From Carboxylicivirga longa (lineage in GTDB: Bacteria > Bacteroidota > Bacteroidia > Bacteroidales > Marinilabiliaceae): 64,000 nucleotides of DNA. Where the stretch lies: NCBI RefSeq assembly GCF_050589825.1, contig NZ_JBNGOZ010000015.1, positions 1 to 64,000 of the forward strand, written 5' to 3'. Below are positions 7,732 through 16,290 of this stretch, piece after piece; the first letter of the stretch is position 1; each line of letters begins with the position of its first letter. Both the position numbers and the translations under genes were made by a program. A model generated the notes under the pieces. The model worked only from the letters and a program-made list of their open reading frames with translations, was not told the origin of the DNA and ran no database searches.

Positions 7732-8325
7732 CTAAAAGATTTTAATGGTTTCGGTGCTACCGCCCGGAAAACGGTTCTTCTCCATGGTAGCACTTTGATT
7801 TTCGATATGCATGATGGCATCCACATCATGTTCCCAGTCCGTTCCACCCTTGGACGAGCCATCACGATTGGCTTTAAACACCAGGATAAATGATGTATTG
7901 GGATAGCGTTGCTTGAGTGCCTTAAACGCATCCGGTTTCATACCAACCGTTTGTGTACTATCCAGGAATACCGCATTGTAGCCCTTGAATTGCCCGGTGT
8001 CGTAGTTCTCCACAAAGTCAATGGGGTGGCTGATCTTCAATCGCAACAGCTTCTCCTGGAGCGACCCCTTTACACCTTCCTCGTTGGAGACATAGAGCAC
8101 CTTCAAGCCACCTTTTGCCAGCACATTGGCAAACAATAAAGCCACCGAACTTTTACCATGAAAGCGCTGTCCGTAAATCATCAGGAAGAACGGTTTGTAA
8201 GGCTTCCCAAGTAATTTACCGAACTTCCCGGTCAGCGAAAGTGTTGAAAATTTCATCTTGGCCAGCTGATTGGCAGATACCACCTGATTAGGTGCTACAC
8301 TTGCTGTTGTCGTAATACCTTGCAC
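7732..8325 (-). CDS. RadA/RecA-superfamily ATPase, candidate packaging or DNA-handling ATPase
   Basis: A 197-residue P-loop protein. Walker A is GQRFHGKS (residues 52-59) and Walker B is NAVFLDS (117-123). The C-terminal segment ANRDGSSKGGTDWEHDVDAIMHIEN (152-176) closely follows the corresponding part of RadA/Sms, where a VLEHMVDTVLYFEG sequence occurs. The fold is therefore RecA-like rather than terminase, and not obviously HerA/FtsK. It is the only small ATPase in the virion module, so it is the best candidate for genome packaging, but a recombination or nucleoid role fits equally well. The start is uncertain: the frame is open further upstream, without any ATG, into the end of the preceding gene, and the GTG at 8325 is the chosen start. 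Confidence 0.65.
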   Translation of the reverse strand: MQGITTTASVAPNQVVSANQLAKMKFSTLSLTGKFGKLLGKPYKPFFLMIYGQRFHGKSSVALLFANVLAKGGLKVLYVSNEEGVKGSLQEKLLRLKISHPIDFVENYDTGQFKGYNAVFLDSTQTVGMKPDAFKALKQRYPNTSFILVFKANRDGSSKGGTDWEHDVDAIMHIENQSATMEKNRFPGGSTETIKIF

Positions 8326-8375
8326 TGCTGCCCGCTTAATTGTGCCACCACTTTTGGGCTGTGAAGTAGTGGCGC

Positions 8376-9242
8376 TTACTTTTCCAAGCCGGCAAGTCCC
8401 TTTAGTCCGTTCAGCTGAATATTGGTCACCAATAGCTTATCACTCTCCAGGTAATCGTGCAGATGCTTTTGAACGTTTTTGATTTGCTCGTATTCCTTAT
8501 CAGCCTTGGACACTTTACCGTTTTTAAGGGAATTGCTAACACTCGTGAGCAGGCGTTGTGCCTTGGTTTTGGTGATATTACCATAGAGGTTGATAAAGCG
8601 CTTAATCAGCGCAATAGCCGGCGTAACACCATAGCCATCAACAATACCTTTCAACTTGTTGAATAAGGCCTGGGGCACATCAAAGGTACAGGTACCATCC
8701 ATTTGCTTATAGGTACTGATCAGGTCATTGCCTATCTTCTTAATTTCATCGGCATACTTGCTGCTTTTACGGATGGTCTTTTCGGTGGCGGCCTTTTGAA
8801 TCACCTTATAGAGCAAGGACACCTGCCGTTCGTTGACTTTCTTACCGTGCATATTGATGTACCGGCGGATAATCTTTATCTCCAGGGGCATCACATCTAC
8901 TTCATGGGGCTTCCGCCTGGCCGCTTTGCGTGCGGCTGTTTTCTTCCCGGCACTTGTTTTAGCGGGCTTCTTTTTCCTGTCGCCCTTGGTGGATGCGCCT
9001 GATTTTTTGGCAGCGGCTTTCTTCGGTGCTTTCTTCGATGCAGGACTTTTCTTTCCCGAATCCTGTAGGTAGGGTTCAACGATTTTGAAATGATTATCCA
9101 ACATCTCTTTGATGTCCTTATCCTCGTTGTAGAAATCGGCAAATGAATCAAACTCCTTATGGGCTTCCTGTGCTGCTTCCGGCAACTTTTTGAAGTCGAT
9201 ATTCCTGGTGGCTTCCTTGTAGTTTTTGATTGTCAGTTTCAT
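8376..9242 (-). CDS. Histone H1-like DNA-binding protein with a duplicated helical domain
   Basis: A 288-residue protein when started at the internal ATG 9242 (MKLTIKNYKEA), which is preferred because the upstream ten codons are atypical. Residues about 65-120 form a Lys/Ala/Arg-rich tail (KKAPKKAAAKKSG, KKPAKTSAGKKTAARKAARRK) like histone H1 or virus-encoded condensing proteins. The rest holds two related helical copies: KIIRRYINMHGKKVNERQ and ALIKRFINLYGNITKTKAQ, each followed by about 30 similar residues. It probably compacts the genome in the virion or binds host DNA after injection. The C terminus, LNGLKGLAGLEK, carries the GL-type motif recurrent in this module. Confidence 0.65.
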   Translation of the reverse strand: MKLTIKNYKEATRNIDFKKLPEAAQEAHKEFDSFADFYNEDKDIKEMLDNHFKIVEPYLQDSGKKSPASKKAPKKAAAKKSGASTKGDRKKKPAKTSAGKKTAARKAARRKPHEVDVMPLEIKIIRRYINMHGKKVNERQVSLLYKVIQKAATEKTIRKSSKYADEIKKIGNDLISTYKQMDGTCTFDVPQALFNKLKGIVDGYGVTPAIALIKRFINLYGNITKTKAQRLLTSVSNSLKNGKVSKADKEYEQIKNVQKHLHDYLESDKLLVTNIQLNGLKGLAGLEK

Positions 9243-9302
9243 ACTAATATTGTTATATGTTATACTTTTCACTTTTCAAGTCGGTATATCTCGTTCTCCC
9301 CG

Positions 9303-11324
9303 TCAGGAGTCGCTGCCCTTCACAAGGGCTTGTTTTTGCATGATGCGAATGGCTTTAGCCCTGACTTTGGCCAGTTTCAGCTTGCGCTCTTTGCCTACGA
9401 TCACGCCTTTGTTCACAGCTCCCTCTTTGGTGAAGTCGATGTATTCATCGGCACGCTTATCGGTGAATGCCTCAAAGGGTTTAATGGATAAATGCGCCTT
9501 GATGGCATAAATCAGGTTATCGAAGCACTTGTTGATGTAAAGGCGTTCCTTACCCTGTGGATAGACAGGGTGGGAAAACATGGCACCGGACACCAGGTAG
9601 TTATTCACCCGGTTCTTTTCCTTTAGCTTGTCGTACACATAGCACTCGAAGCTTCGGGCAAACAGCTCCGCAATATCTTTCCAATAATCCCCCTGAAGTT
9701 TGGAATAGTGATAAAGGTAGCTGTCTGTGGGGCGCTTTTTTGAGCCGTCTGAATTAAAATTATCATAGCTCACACAGACACCGCCTTCTGCACCGTAATA
9801 ACCAAATCGCAACATCACAATTAACCGGGCAATGCTCTGTTGAAGCATTGTTTGGGGTATATGATCCTCCAAAGCCACTTTTAAAATTGACTTAAACCAA
9901 TCCTGTGTTGGCGATGACTTTCCTCCGATAAAATACTTTTTGCGATGCCCTAAGCTGTTAATAATGGTATTCAGATAGTTTTCTGAACTCAAGGGTTTAG
10001 TTGACAACTTTAGGCCATTCAGAAAATGGTCGAAGTAATGGCCCCACTCATGGGCGACTGTGCCATCACCATTGCGTTTGGTCAGGTTGATGAGCTGACG
10101 TGTTGGGTAATAGGTGGCCATTGCCTTGCCACCACGACCGAAAGCCCCAAAGGCGATGGCCAGGGCTTCGTTGATGGAGAGGTTGATGTCAAGCACCTCG
10201 CACAGGTCAACAATGGCGGCAACAAAATGACGAATATGCTCACCGGCTTCATCATCTTTCACATAGTTACCCAGGGTGAGCGATTTAAAATGCAGCTTAT
10301 GGATAACCGTATTTTCATCCGCTTCCTCTATCAACAAGCCACCTGTCCGCTTGATGTAGGTTAACGGTACGGCTTCTATCTTTGGCTTACTGCTGCTTTG
10401 AGACTTGCTTGTTTTCTTGGTTTCTGCCCAGCTCCAATCCGGCTTAGATGCCTTGTAAGGATATAGCTCCTTTTTATGGTCGTATTCACGCTTTGCGTCA
10501 TTGATAAAGCGGGTGCACACCTGGGTTACATAGCGCACGTAGTCCTCCACGGTTCTGATGCTATTCAGCATACCGCCTTTAAAGCTCAGGTCGTTTTGCT
10601 TGTGCCGCCTCATGTCGGCCACAGAAATAATTTGCCTGGCCGAATCAATACAGTCCTGCTGACGTTTGATCCGATTATCGCTGTGATCTTTCAGCCGCTG
10701 TGCATGGGGCGCTGCCTGTTCTTCGGTGATGCCTGAATACTCAAGGGCTTTCAGATAGGTTTCCCTGACCGCACTACTCGTGCGGTAGCCCCTTATGGTA
10801 AAGACAATATTGCGAAGCGCCTTGCCGAATACCAAACCAAAATCATGCTTCCCAACGATTTCACCATTACTGGCAATGGTATCGAGCTTTTGTAAGTCCG
10901 TGATGCTGATGGCATCGTTGAGCGCGCTAACAAAGGCCTCCGCCATAAGTACATATTGCTCCCTGGCCACTTTGCTGTTGGTATGCGGCTTGGCCGGGAA
11001 GGCCTGGCGAATCTTAACTTTCAAAAAAGCACAACCGGCATCCGTGCCGTTTTCCTTTTCGGCCTGTGGGTCAATCTTTGGGAATACTTTGTCCTTTTTT
11101 ATGAGTTCGATGGCGGTGGCCTCGTCCTGTTCGATGCTGTTTAAATCGCTGCTGCTTATGAGCTTGTTGTACATGGCCTGTTCCTTCCGGGAGCCATGCA
11201 CCCGCTTGCCTGCGTCCTTAAACTGCCGGTTCTTTTGTTTCTCCTGCAAGGCTTTTTCCACTTCATCATCCAGCCCTCCTAATTCAGGAAAATGGTCGAT
11301 TCTTAACTCTATGGCTTTGCTCAT
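9303..11324 (-). CDS. Polyvalent-type protein with HEWGH metallopeptidase-like domain and C-terminal tag
   Basis: A 673-residue protein. The zinc-peptidase-like motif HEWGHYFDH lies at residues 425-433, and a downstream ELFARSFECYVYD segment (about 565) would supply the third ligand. This pairing matches the large polyvalent protein-associated domain LPD1, known from phage and conjugative-element proteins delivered into recipient cells. The N-terminal 300 residues are helical and unassigned. The last 27 residues carry KLKLAKVRAKAIRIMQKQ, a tag shared with the two upstream enzymes. Its start overlaps the helicase stop in an ATGA arrangement, so translation is coupled. Whether it cleaves virion proteins or host targets is not shown by the sequence. 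Confidence 0.7.
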   Translation of the reverse strand: MSKAIELRIDHFPELGGLDDEVEKALQEKQKNRQFKDAGKRVHGSRKEQAMYNKLISSSDLNSIEQDEATAIELIKKDKVFPKIDPQAEKENGTDAGCAFLKVKIRQAFPAKPHTNSKVAREQYVLMAEAFVSALNDAISITDLQKLDTIASNGEIVGKHDFGLVFGKALRNIVFTIRGYRTSSAVRETYLKALEYSGITEEQAAPHAQRLKDHSDNRIKRQQDCIDSARQIISVADMRRHKQNDLSFKGGMLNSIRTVEDYVRYVTQVCTRFINDAKREYDHKKELYPYKASKPDWSWAETKKTSKSQSSSKPKIEAVPLTYIKRTGGLLIEEADENTVIHKLHFKSLTLGNYVKDDEAGEHIRHFVAAIVDLCEVLDINLSINEALAIAFGAFGRGGKAMATYYPTRQLINLTKRNGDGTVAHEWGHYFDHFLNGLKLSTKPLSSENYLNTIINSLGHRKKYFIGGKSSPTQDWFKSILKVALEDHIPQTMLQQSIARLIVMLRFGYYGAEGGVCVSYDNFNSDGSKKRPTDSYLYHYSKLQGDYWKDIAELFARSFECYVYDKLKEKNRVNNYLVSGAMFSHPVYPQGKERLYINKCFDNLIYAIKAHLSIKPFEAFTDKRADEYIDFTKEGAVNKGVIVGKERKLKLAKVRAKAIRIMQKQALVKGSDS
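9330..9383 (-). other. C-terminal tag, copy 1 (peptidase-like protein)
   Basis: Encodes KLKLAKVRAKAIRIMQKQ, eight residues before the C terminus. The nucleotide sequence differs from the other two copies much more than the protein sequence does, so the motif appears to be kept by selection. Confidence 0.7.
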
Positions 11325-14300
11325 ACCAGGATTTTTATTTTTGAATGAACACCCAATCCGGCCACGGCTTTTAGCTGCTTTTGCTTAATCATGATGGCCT
11401 TGGCACGCAACTTTACAAGCTTTAGTTGTTTGCCCTTTTCAATGCTCACCGTTTTACCTTTGGGTGCGCTCTGCTTTTGCTGAGCCAGGCGCTTGGGAAA
11501 GGCCTTTTTATCCTGCTCAAACAGTTCCATGGCCTCCCTGGTCAGGCTATCGCTTGGGTGGCCGGGTTTCGTTCCCTTATCCAGAAATTCATCGTAGTAA
11601 TAGCGTGGTATCTTCACGGATAAGCTGAATCGCTCCCCCAATAAACACAATAGCCTGGCCATTTTATCGGTGCTCACCGAGGCTTTCATATTGCCCGATA
11701 CCATCTCGAAACCATCCCGATGATTCACCAGTAGCTTCACCACCTCCTTATCGGTATAAATGGGAATATGGCTCTTGGTTTTGGTCATGATGATTTTGAA
11801 AGTATCATCATAATGCCGGGCAATGGTAATCTTGTTTTCGGTGGTGATGCTTGCGCCACTGCGCAGGCTCATGATGTGCTTTTGAAGCTTGGCAATGGGT
11901 GCCACCACATAGCTGTTTGCCTTGTTGTCGTTGTTATCGGGCGACCAGGCTTCACTCATTAAAATGCCTTTCTGCACACCTTTGCCTTTGGTGGTAAAAC
12001 TCACCAGCTTACCGGAGAAGTCAGCCGATCCTTGTAGGATATTCCCCGTTACGATGTAGCGGATTTGCCTATCCAGGGTAAAATCCTTAATGGCTTCATC
12101 CCACTTATCAATCAGGCTTTCCTTTTGTGTGGTAGTTAGCTGGAAGCTACGTGCCTGGATGCGCTCAATTTCTTTGGCGGTATCGCCCGATGCAGGCAGC
12201 ACTATGTATTTGCGACTGTCGGCAATGGCAAAACGCAGCTTAACAGCTGATGGGGCATAGGGGTTCTTACGTTTGGAGTTAATATCAAAGCCTAAGAATA
12301 TGCAGTATGAATTATCGCTGCTATCGCTTTCAAAACTCAAGGCCGGATAGAAATAGCCATGGCCAACTCTAAAGAACCTGAAGAAGTTATTCAGGTAGCT
12401 CTTGCGGTTTTGGCTTTGCGTTTTAATGCGGCTCTCATCCAGCCCTTGGGCTTCCAATATTTCATCTTCACGCTCGGCAATGTAGCGCATCCGCTCTTGC
12501 TTCTCAAACACGGGAATCTTCTGATAGCCTTTTTCTTCGCTAATGCCATTCAGCAAGTCTTTGTACTTGCTTTCAAGGTCTTTTAAGTCATCGGCCAGCT
12601 TGCTTTCCACATGCTTTTCGTGGGCGGCCATAATTACTTCGGCCTGGCTGTCCGGGTCTTTGCCGTCCCGGTGCTTTTTAATCAGCTTCTCCAGCTCCGC
12701 CTTGCCGTAAGGTTTCTTGAGCACGTTGCATTCACATTTTTCCAAAAAGGTATCATTCCCAAAAACAGAGCGACCGCCTTTCCCGGCAATCACCACGTTT
12801 TTATCAAGGGATACGGCTTTTAAATCCAGGATTTCCACCTCCAAGTCATACTCATCGGCCTGCTTAAGGTATTCCACGTAATCGTTATAGCGCTCAATGA
12901 CTTCCTGGTAAAACTTCTCCTGTTCCTTAACTGACAACACGGCCACACGCCCGGTAACTTTTGAGGCATCACCTTCGGTGGGTGTCTCATCGCTTTCCTT
13001 ACTTTCAAATTTCAGGGGATTATCCAAGGCTTTGTTGAGTTCAGGGTTCTCCAGCATGTATTGGCGAACCACTTTATTACCGTATTTATTCAGGAAGTCA
13101 TCGGACTCCAGTTGTGACTTACTGCTCTTTTGGTTGGAGGTGGTGTTGGCATCCAATGATTTCAGCTTCTTTTTAAGCATCATCATAAAGCGCTTCTGTG
13201 CCGGTATGGACGAGATAATGTAGTCGTAAATCGGTTTCATGATCTGCCCGGTGCGGTTGATACGCCCACGCTTTTGAATCTCGGTATTGATGTTCAGCTC
13301 CGGTTGGAGTATCACCATCACACGCTGCTTCACCTGTCCGGCTGCTACCTTATCGGTGACGATGGCATGAGCCGAAGCTCCGGTGGAACCACTCTGGTTA
13401 ATGAGCAGGCAATCAATCTCATTGTCATTAAATCGTCTGAACAGGTCAGCCGTATTTTCCTTTTTTCGGCTCATCACCAGGGCGGTGGTATTCTTTGCCC
13501 TGGTGGAGTTGTACTGCACACAAAGCTTACGTCCGGTCACTTCACCCACGCTATACCCGGCTTCCTTAATCTTCTGGATAATCAAATCAAGCGGACTGAT
13601 GGTTATTCCTGTGGATGCCTGTTCAATTCTCCTGATAATATCGTAGTAAGCCAATTGAGCATCTTCTGATAGGTCTGCAATATTGAATTGTTTACCTTCC
13701 GATTGTCCATCAATATCCTTCTCTGTATAGCGAAGAACTGAATCCAATCCCTTTTCCAATACACTTGAAAAATCACCGTTTATCACATCATCTGCCTTGG
13801 CCATGCCCTCCAGGAAACTTCCCATGGTAGAGGCAAAGGCGATAATGGGTTTTTTGCCTTCTTTCAATCGCTGAATGGCATGGTCGGCCACATCGGCAGC
13901 GTTCAGACTGAACAGCAGTTGATTGATAACATTAAACACCTTGGAGAAGTAGGGTATGTTATCAACCCCGGCTTTCTCGGTTCCCTTGCGGCTTTCCACT
14001 TCCTTGCTTTCGGCTGCCGCTATTTTATCCAGCTCCTTCACCTGTTTGTTGATGTACTTCTCCTGAAAGCCTATTATATCTCGGATAATGGCGGTTATCT
14101 TATCGGCTATGGCGGCCTGTTCTTTGGCCTTTTCTTTCAGCTCAATGTAGTTGACTTCCACACCCTCAAAGGAACGCTCACGCCGGATCATCTGTCCTTC
14201 GGAAACCAGCTGTGCGGCCAGCACTTCCTGCAAGGCCACACCACCTTTGGAGATGGCTTCCACCAGGTCTTCCTTGGGCATATTGGCATCGCTCATGGAC

Positions 14301-15268
14301 GTCTTTTGGGCATAAATGGGCATGTTATCGGGTCGTTTGGCAAAGGTGGCCGACAGGAAACACACGCCTTTGGTCTGGCGCAACACATCCTGCATAAACT
14401 CACCCGTATTGGAGCTGCCCGAAGCATTGTGCGCCTCATCCATGATGATGATGTTGTTCCCGGCCACGGCCATTAGAAACTGCTGCTTGGCAGGTTTCTT
14501 GGGCTGGTTGAACTGGGAATAGGTGGCACACAAAAAATTGTAGTTGCCGGGTATTTGCTGGCTTTTGATAATGCGCTCCTGGGTGGGTTTTTCCGGGGCG
14601 CTGTAAACCACCTCACCACTTTTATCCTTGATATTGGTCTTGCTTTCTTTGGTGTTCACGATAAAAGGCACCAGGCCGGAGCTGCCAATATCCGACAGGT
14701 CACGGTACAGGTCGGTAAACAGGTTGGGCTTTTCGGACAGGAAGATGGGCTGCAAGCCATTTTTCACGCCATAGCGAATCAGGGCGGCAGCTGTTCGTCC
14801 TTTGCCGATACCGGTCTGGTCGCCAACGATAATGCCTTCCTTGCGCTTCTCGATATTATAGATGGCCAAGGCCACCGCATCAATCTGTTCGCAGGATAAT
14901 GCCTTTACCAATTCATCGTTCTGATAATCCAGCTTTTCGGCCACATAGTCAAACAAAGGCATAGCAATGCTTTTCTTGACTTTACGAATGGCAATGTGCA
15001 TCTCATGCCCCATGGAATCCGGCACCGTGGTGTCCAGGATAAAACCTTTCTCGGCTGCCGGGATATAGGCCATGCCCAAGCCCTGAATACCCAACATTCC
15101 TTGCAGGTACTCGTGTTCGTTTTGAGCCAATTTTTGAGTGCGGATAAAGCTTTTGTTATCATTGGTTGAAAAGCCCAGTTCAATTAACCGAGAGACAATA
15201 TGTTCCTGTGGTTTTCTACTGAACTTTATCGTTATGCTTTTTTTCTGGAATTTAATTTCGGACTTCAT
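11321..15268 (-). CDS. Strawberry-notch-like superfamily 2 helicase with C-terminal tag
   Basis: A 1315-residue protein. Motif I is GDQTGIGKGR (residues 149-158), motif II is DEAH (276-279), motif III is FLSATF, and the C-terminal helicase half contains INTEIQKRGRINRTGQ. The long spacing and the QRGR-like motif fit the Strawberry-notch/SBNO family, which phages and mobile elements often encode next to N6-adenine methylases. It is thought to remodel chromatin or protein-bound DNA, here probably the injected genome or host nucleoid. The C terminus carries QLKLVKLRAKAIMIKQKQ. The start overlaps the end of the methylase gene by 17 bases. The gene is longer than most ATPase-only homologues, with an extra 400-residue C-terminal region. 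Confidence 0.85.
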   Translation of the reverse strand: MKSEIKFQKKSITIKFSRKPQEHIVSRLIELGFSTNDNKSFIRTQKLAQNEHEYLQGMLGIQGLGMAYIPAAEKGFILDTTVPDSMGHEMHIAIRKVKKSIAMPLFDYVAEKLDYQNDELVKALSCEQIDAVALAIYNIEKRKEGIIVGDQTGIGKGRTAAALIRYGVKNGLQPIFLSEKPNLFTDLYRDLSDIGSSGLVPFIVNTKESKTNIKDKSGEVVYSAPEKPTQERIIKSQQIPGNYNFLCATYSQFNQPKKPAKQQFLMAVAGNNIIIMDEAHNASGSSNTGEFMQDVLRQTKGVCFLSATFAKRPDNMPIYAQKTSMSDANMPKEDLVEAISKGGVALQEVLAAQLVSEGQMIRRERSFEGVEVNYIELKEKAKEQAAIADKITAIIRDIIGFQEKYINKQVKELDKIAAAESKEVESRKGTEKAGVDNIPYFSKVFNVINQLLFSLNAADVADHAIQRLKEGKKPIIAFASTMGSFLEGMAKADDVINGDFSSVLEKGLDSVLRYTEKDIDGQSEGKQFNIADLSEDAQLAYYDIIRRIEQASTGITISPLDLIIQKIKEAGYSVGEVTGRKLCVQYNSTRAKNTTALVMSRKKENTADLFRRFNDNEIDCLLINQSGSTGASAHAIVTDKVAAGQVKQRVMVILQPELNINTEIQKRGRINRTGQIMKPIYDYIISSIPAQKRFMMMLKKKLKSLDANTTSNQKSSKSQLESDDFLNKYGNKVVRQYMLENPELNKALDNPLKFESKESDETPTEGDASKVTGRVAVLSVKEQEKFYQEVIERYNDYVEYLKQADEYDLEVEILDLKAVSLDKNVVIAGKGGRSVFGNDTFLEKCECNVLKKPYGKAELEKLIKKHRDGKDPDSQAEVIMAAHEKHVESKLADDLKDLESKYKDLLNGISEEKGYQKIPVFEKQERMRYIAEREDEILEAQGLDESRIKTQSQNRKSYLNNFFRFFRVGHGYFYPALSFESDSSDNSYCIFLGFDINSKRKNPYAPSAVKLRFAIADSRKYIVLPASGDTAKEIERIQARSFQLTTTQKESLIDKWDEAIKDFTLDRQIRYIVTGNILQGSADFSGKLVSFTTKGKGVQKGILMSEAWSPDNNDNKANSYVVAPIAKLQKHIMSLRSGASITTENKITIARHYDDTFKIIMTKTKSHIPIYTDKEVVKLLVNHRDGFEMVSGNMKASVSTDKMARLLCLLGERFSLSVKIPRYYYDEFLDKGTKPGHPSDSLTREAMELFEQDKKAFPKRLAQQKQSAPKGKTVSIEKGKQLKLVKLRAKAIMIKQKQLKAVAGLGVHSKIKILV
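11375..11428 (-). other. C-terminal tag, copy 2 (helicase)
   Basis: Encodes QLKLVKLRAKAIMIKQKQ, followed by 17 more residues that include VAGLGV. It matches copy 3 at 15 of 18 positions and copy 1 at 12 of 18. Confidence 0.75.
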
Positions 15269-16283
15269 GCTGCTTTTGTTTTAGAAGTATGGCTTTAGCT
15301 CTCAACTTCACTAAGCTCAATTGTTTGTTATTTGTATTGCTTGTAGGATCTTCCAACCAAACCCTGTCCCAAAGCGCTTCGTGACTGTTGACCATGGTGC
15401 TGTGTAGCATGTTTTTTAGGGGGGCAGCGCCTTGGGGTACTGCCTTTGCGCCATCAATCAGGATTAGCCGGGTATTAAATGAAGTACCCTGGCGAGAATA
15501 GAGCTTCTTGCCATTGATGGGAATAATATCTTCCACATGGTAAAAGTGATACAGGTAGTTCAGGAAGATTCTGTTTTGTCCGGCAGATACCCGACCATGC
15601 TTATCCCATGAGGTATGGCCTCCTATGATAATGGCGGCCTTACCATCATCTTTCATGCAACGTAAGGCCTTTAAGGCCATGGCATGTTCCAGTCGCTTAA
15701 TCTTAAAATTACCAAATGGCATCGGCTCTGCCAGGTTGCCGAAAGGCGGATTTGTCACCACACCGTCAAAGGCCTTGTCATAGGCTGCCGGTGGCTTTAA
15801 AGCATCCCAGGAGCTTACTTTGGCAAAGGGCTGTTCCTTAAGGTTGCTAAGCCGTACATCATCCAGCTCGTTAACGTGGGTTTGTTGATAGGGCAAAGCA
15901 ACGGTCAATAGGCCGTTTCCTGCCGATGGCTCCAAATACAAAGCCTCTTCCTTGGTGCTTCGCACATAAGTGGATGCCAAAAACGAAATGGGTGCTGGCG
16001 TTGAGTATTGCTGCATCAGCACGCTCATGCTGGTGCGCATGGACAGGTTAACCTGCGATTGATAAAGGGCTACAATATCAAGGTATTTCTCATAAGTGCT
16101 CAACGAATGATTGTGCGCTACCTCTCGTGCGTTCAGGACGATTGCCAGCTCAGTGTATTCCTTCACCAAATTCTTGTTGGTGATGCCGTAGCCTTTGGCA
16201 ATGCGCTCAATGGTGGTTTTAGAGTGCTTACGCCCATCCTGTAATTCCTTACGAATCCTTGATATGTAGCCTGTTTTATTCAT
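15252..16283 (-). CDS. N6-adenine DNA methyltransferase with C-terminal tag
   Basis: A 343-residue protein. The AdoMet-binding motif EPSAGNG is at residues 118-124 and the catalytic NPPF at 178-181, the order of gamma-class adenine methylases of the Eco57I/Sno-associated kind. The N-terminal 60 residues resemble a helix-turn-helix region (TTIERIAKGYGITNKNLVKEYTE). No nuclease gene is attached, so it is probably a protective or epigenetic methylase acting on the viral or recipient genome. It precedes the Strawberry-notch helicase with a 17-base overlap. The C terminus carries QLSLVKLRAKAILLKQKQ. Only seven bases separate its start from the spike gene's stop, so it belongs to the same operon. 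Confidence 0.85.
   Translation of the reverse strand: MNKTGYISRIRKELQDGRKHSKTTIERIAKGYGITNKNLVKEYTELAIVLNAREVAHNHSLSTYEKYLDIVALYQSQVNLSMRTSMSVLMQQYSTPAPISFLASTYVRSTKEEALYLEPSAGNGLLTVALPYQQTHVNELDDVRLSNLKEQPFAKVSSWDALKPPAAYDKAFDGVVTNPPFGNLAEPMPFGNFKIKRLEHAMALKALRCMKDDGKAAIIIGGHTSWDKHGRVSAGQNRIFLNYLYHFYHVEDIIPINGKKLYSRQGTSFNTRLILIDGAKAVPQGAAPLKNMLHSTMVNSHEALWDRVWLEDPTSNTNNKQLSLVKLRAKAILLKQKQHEVRN
15270..15323 (-). other. C-terminal tag, copy 3 (methylase)
   Basis: Encodes QLSLVKLRAKAILLKQKQ, five residues before the C terminus. The tag is strongly basic and can form an amphipathic helix. Confidence 0.75.
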
Positions 16284-16290
16284 CTATGGT

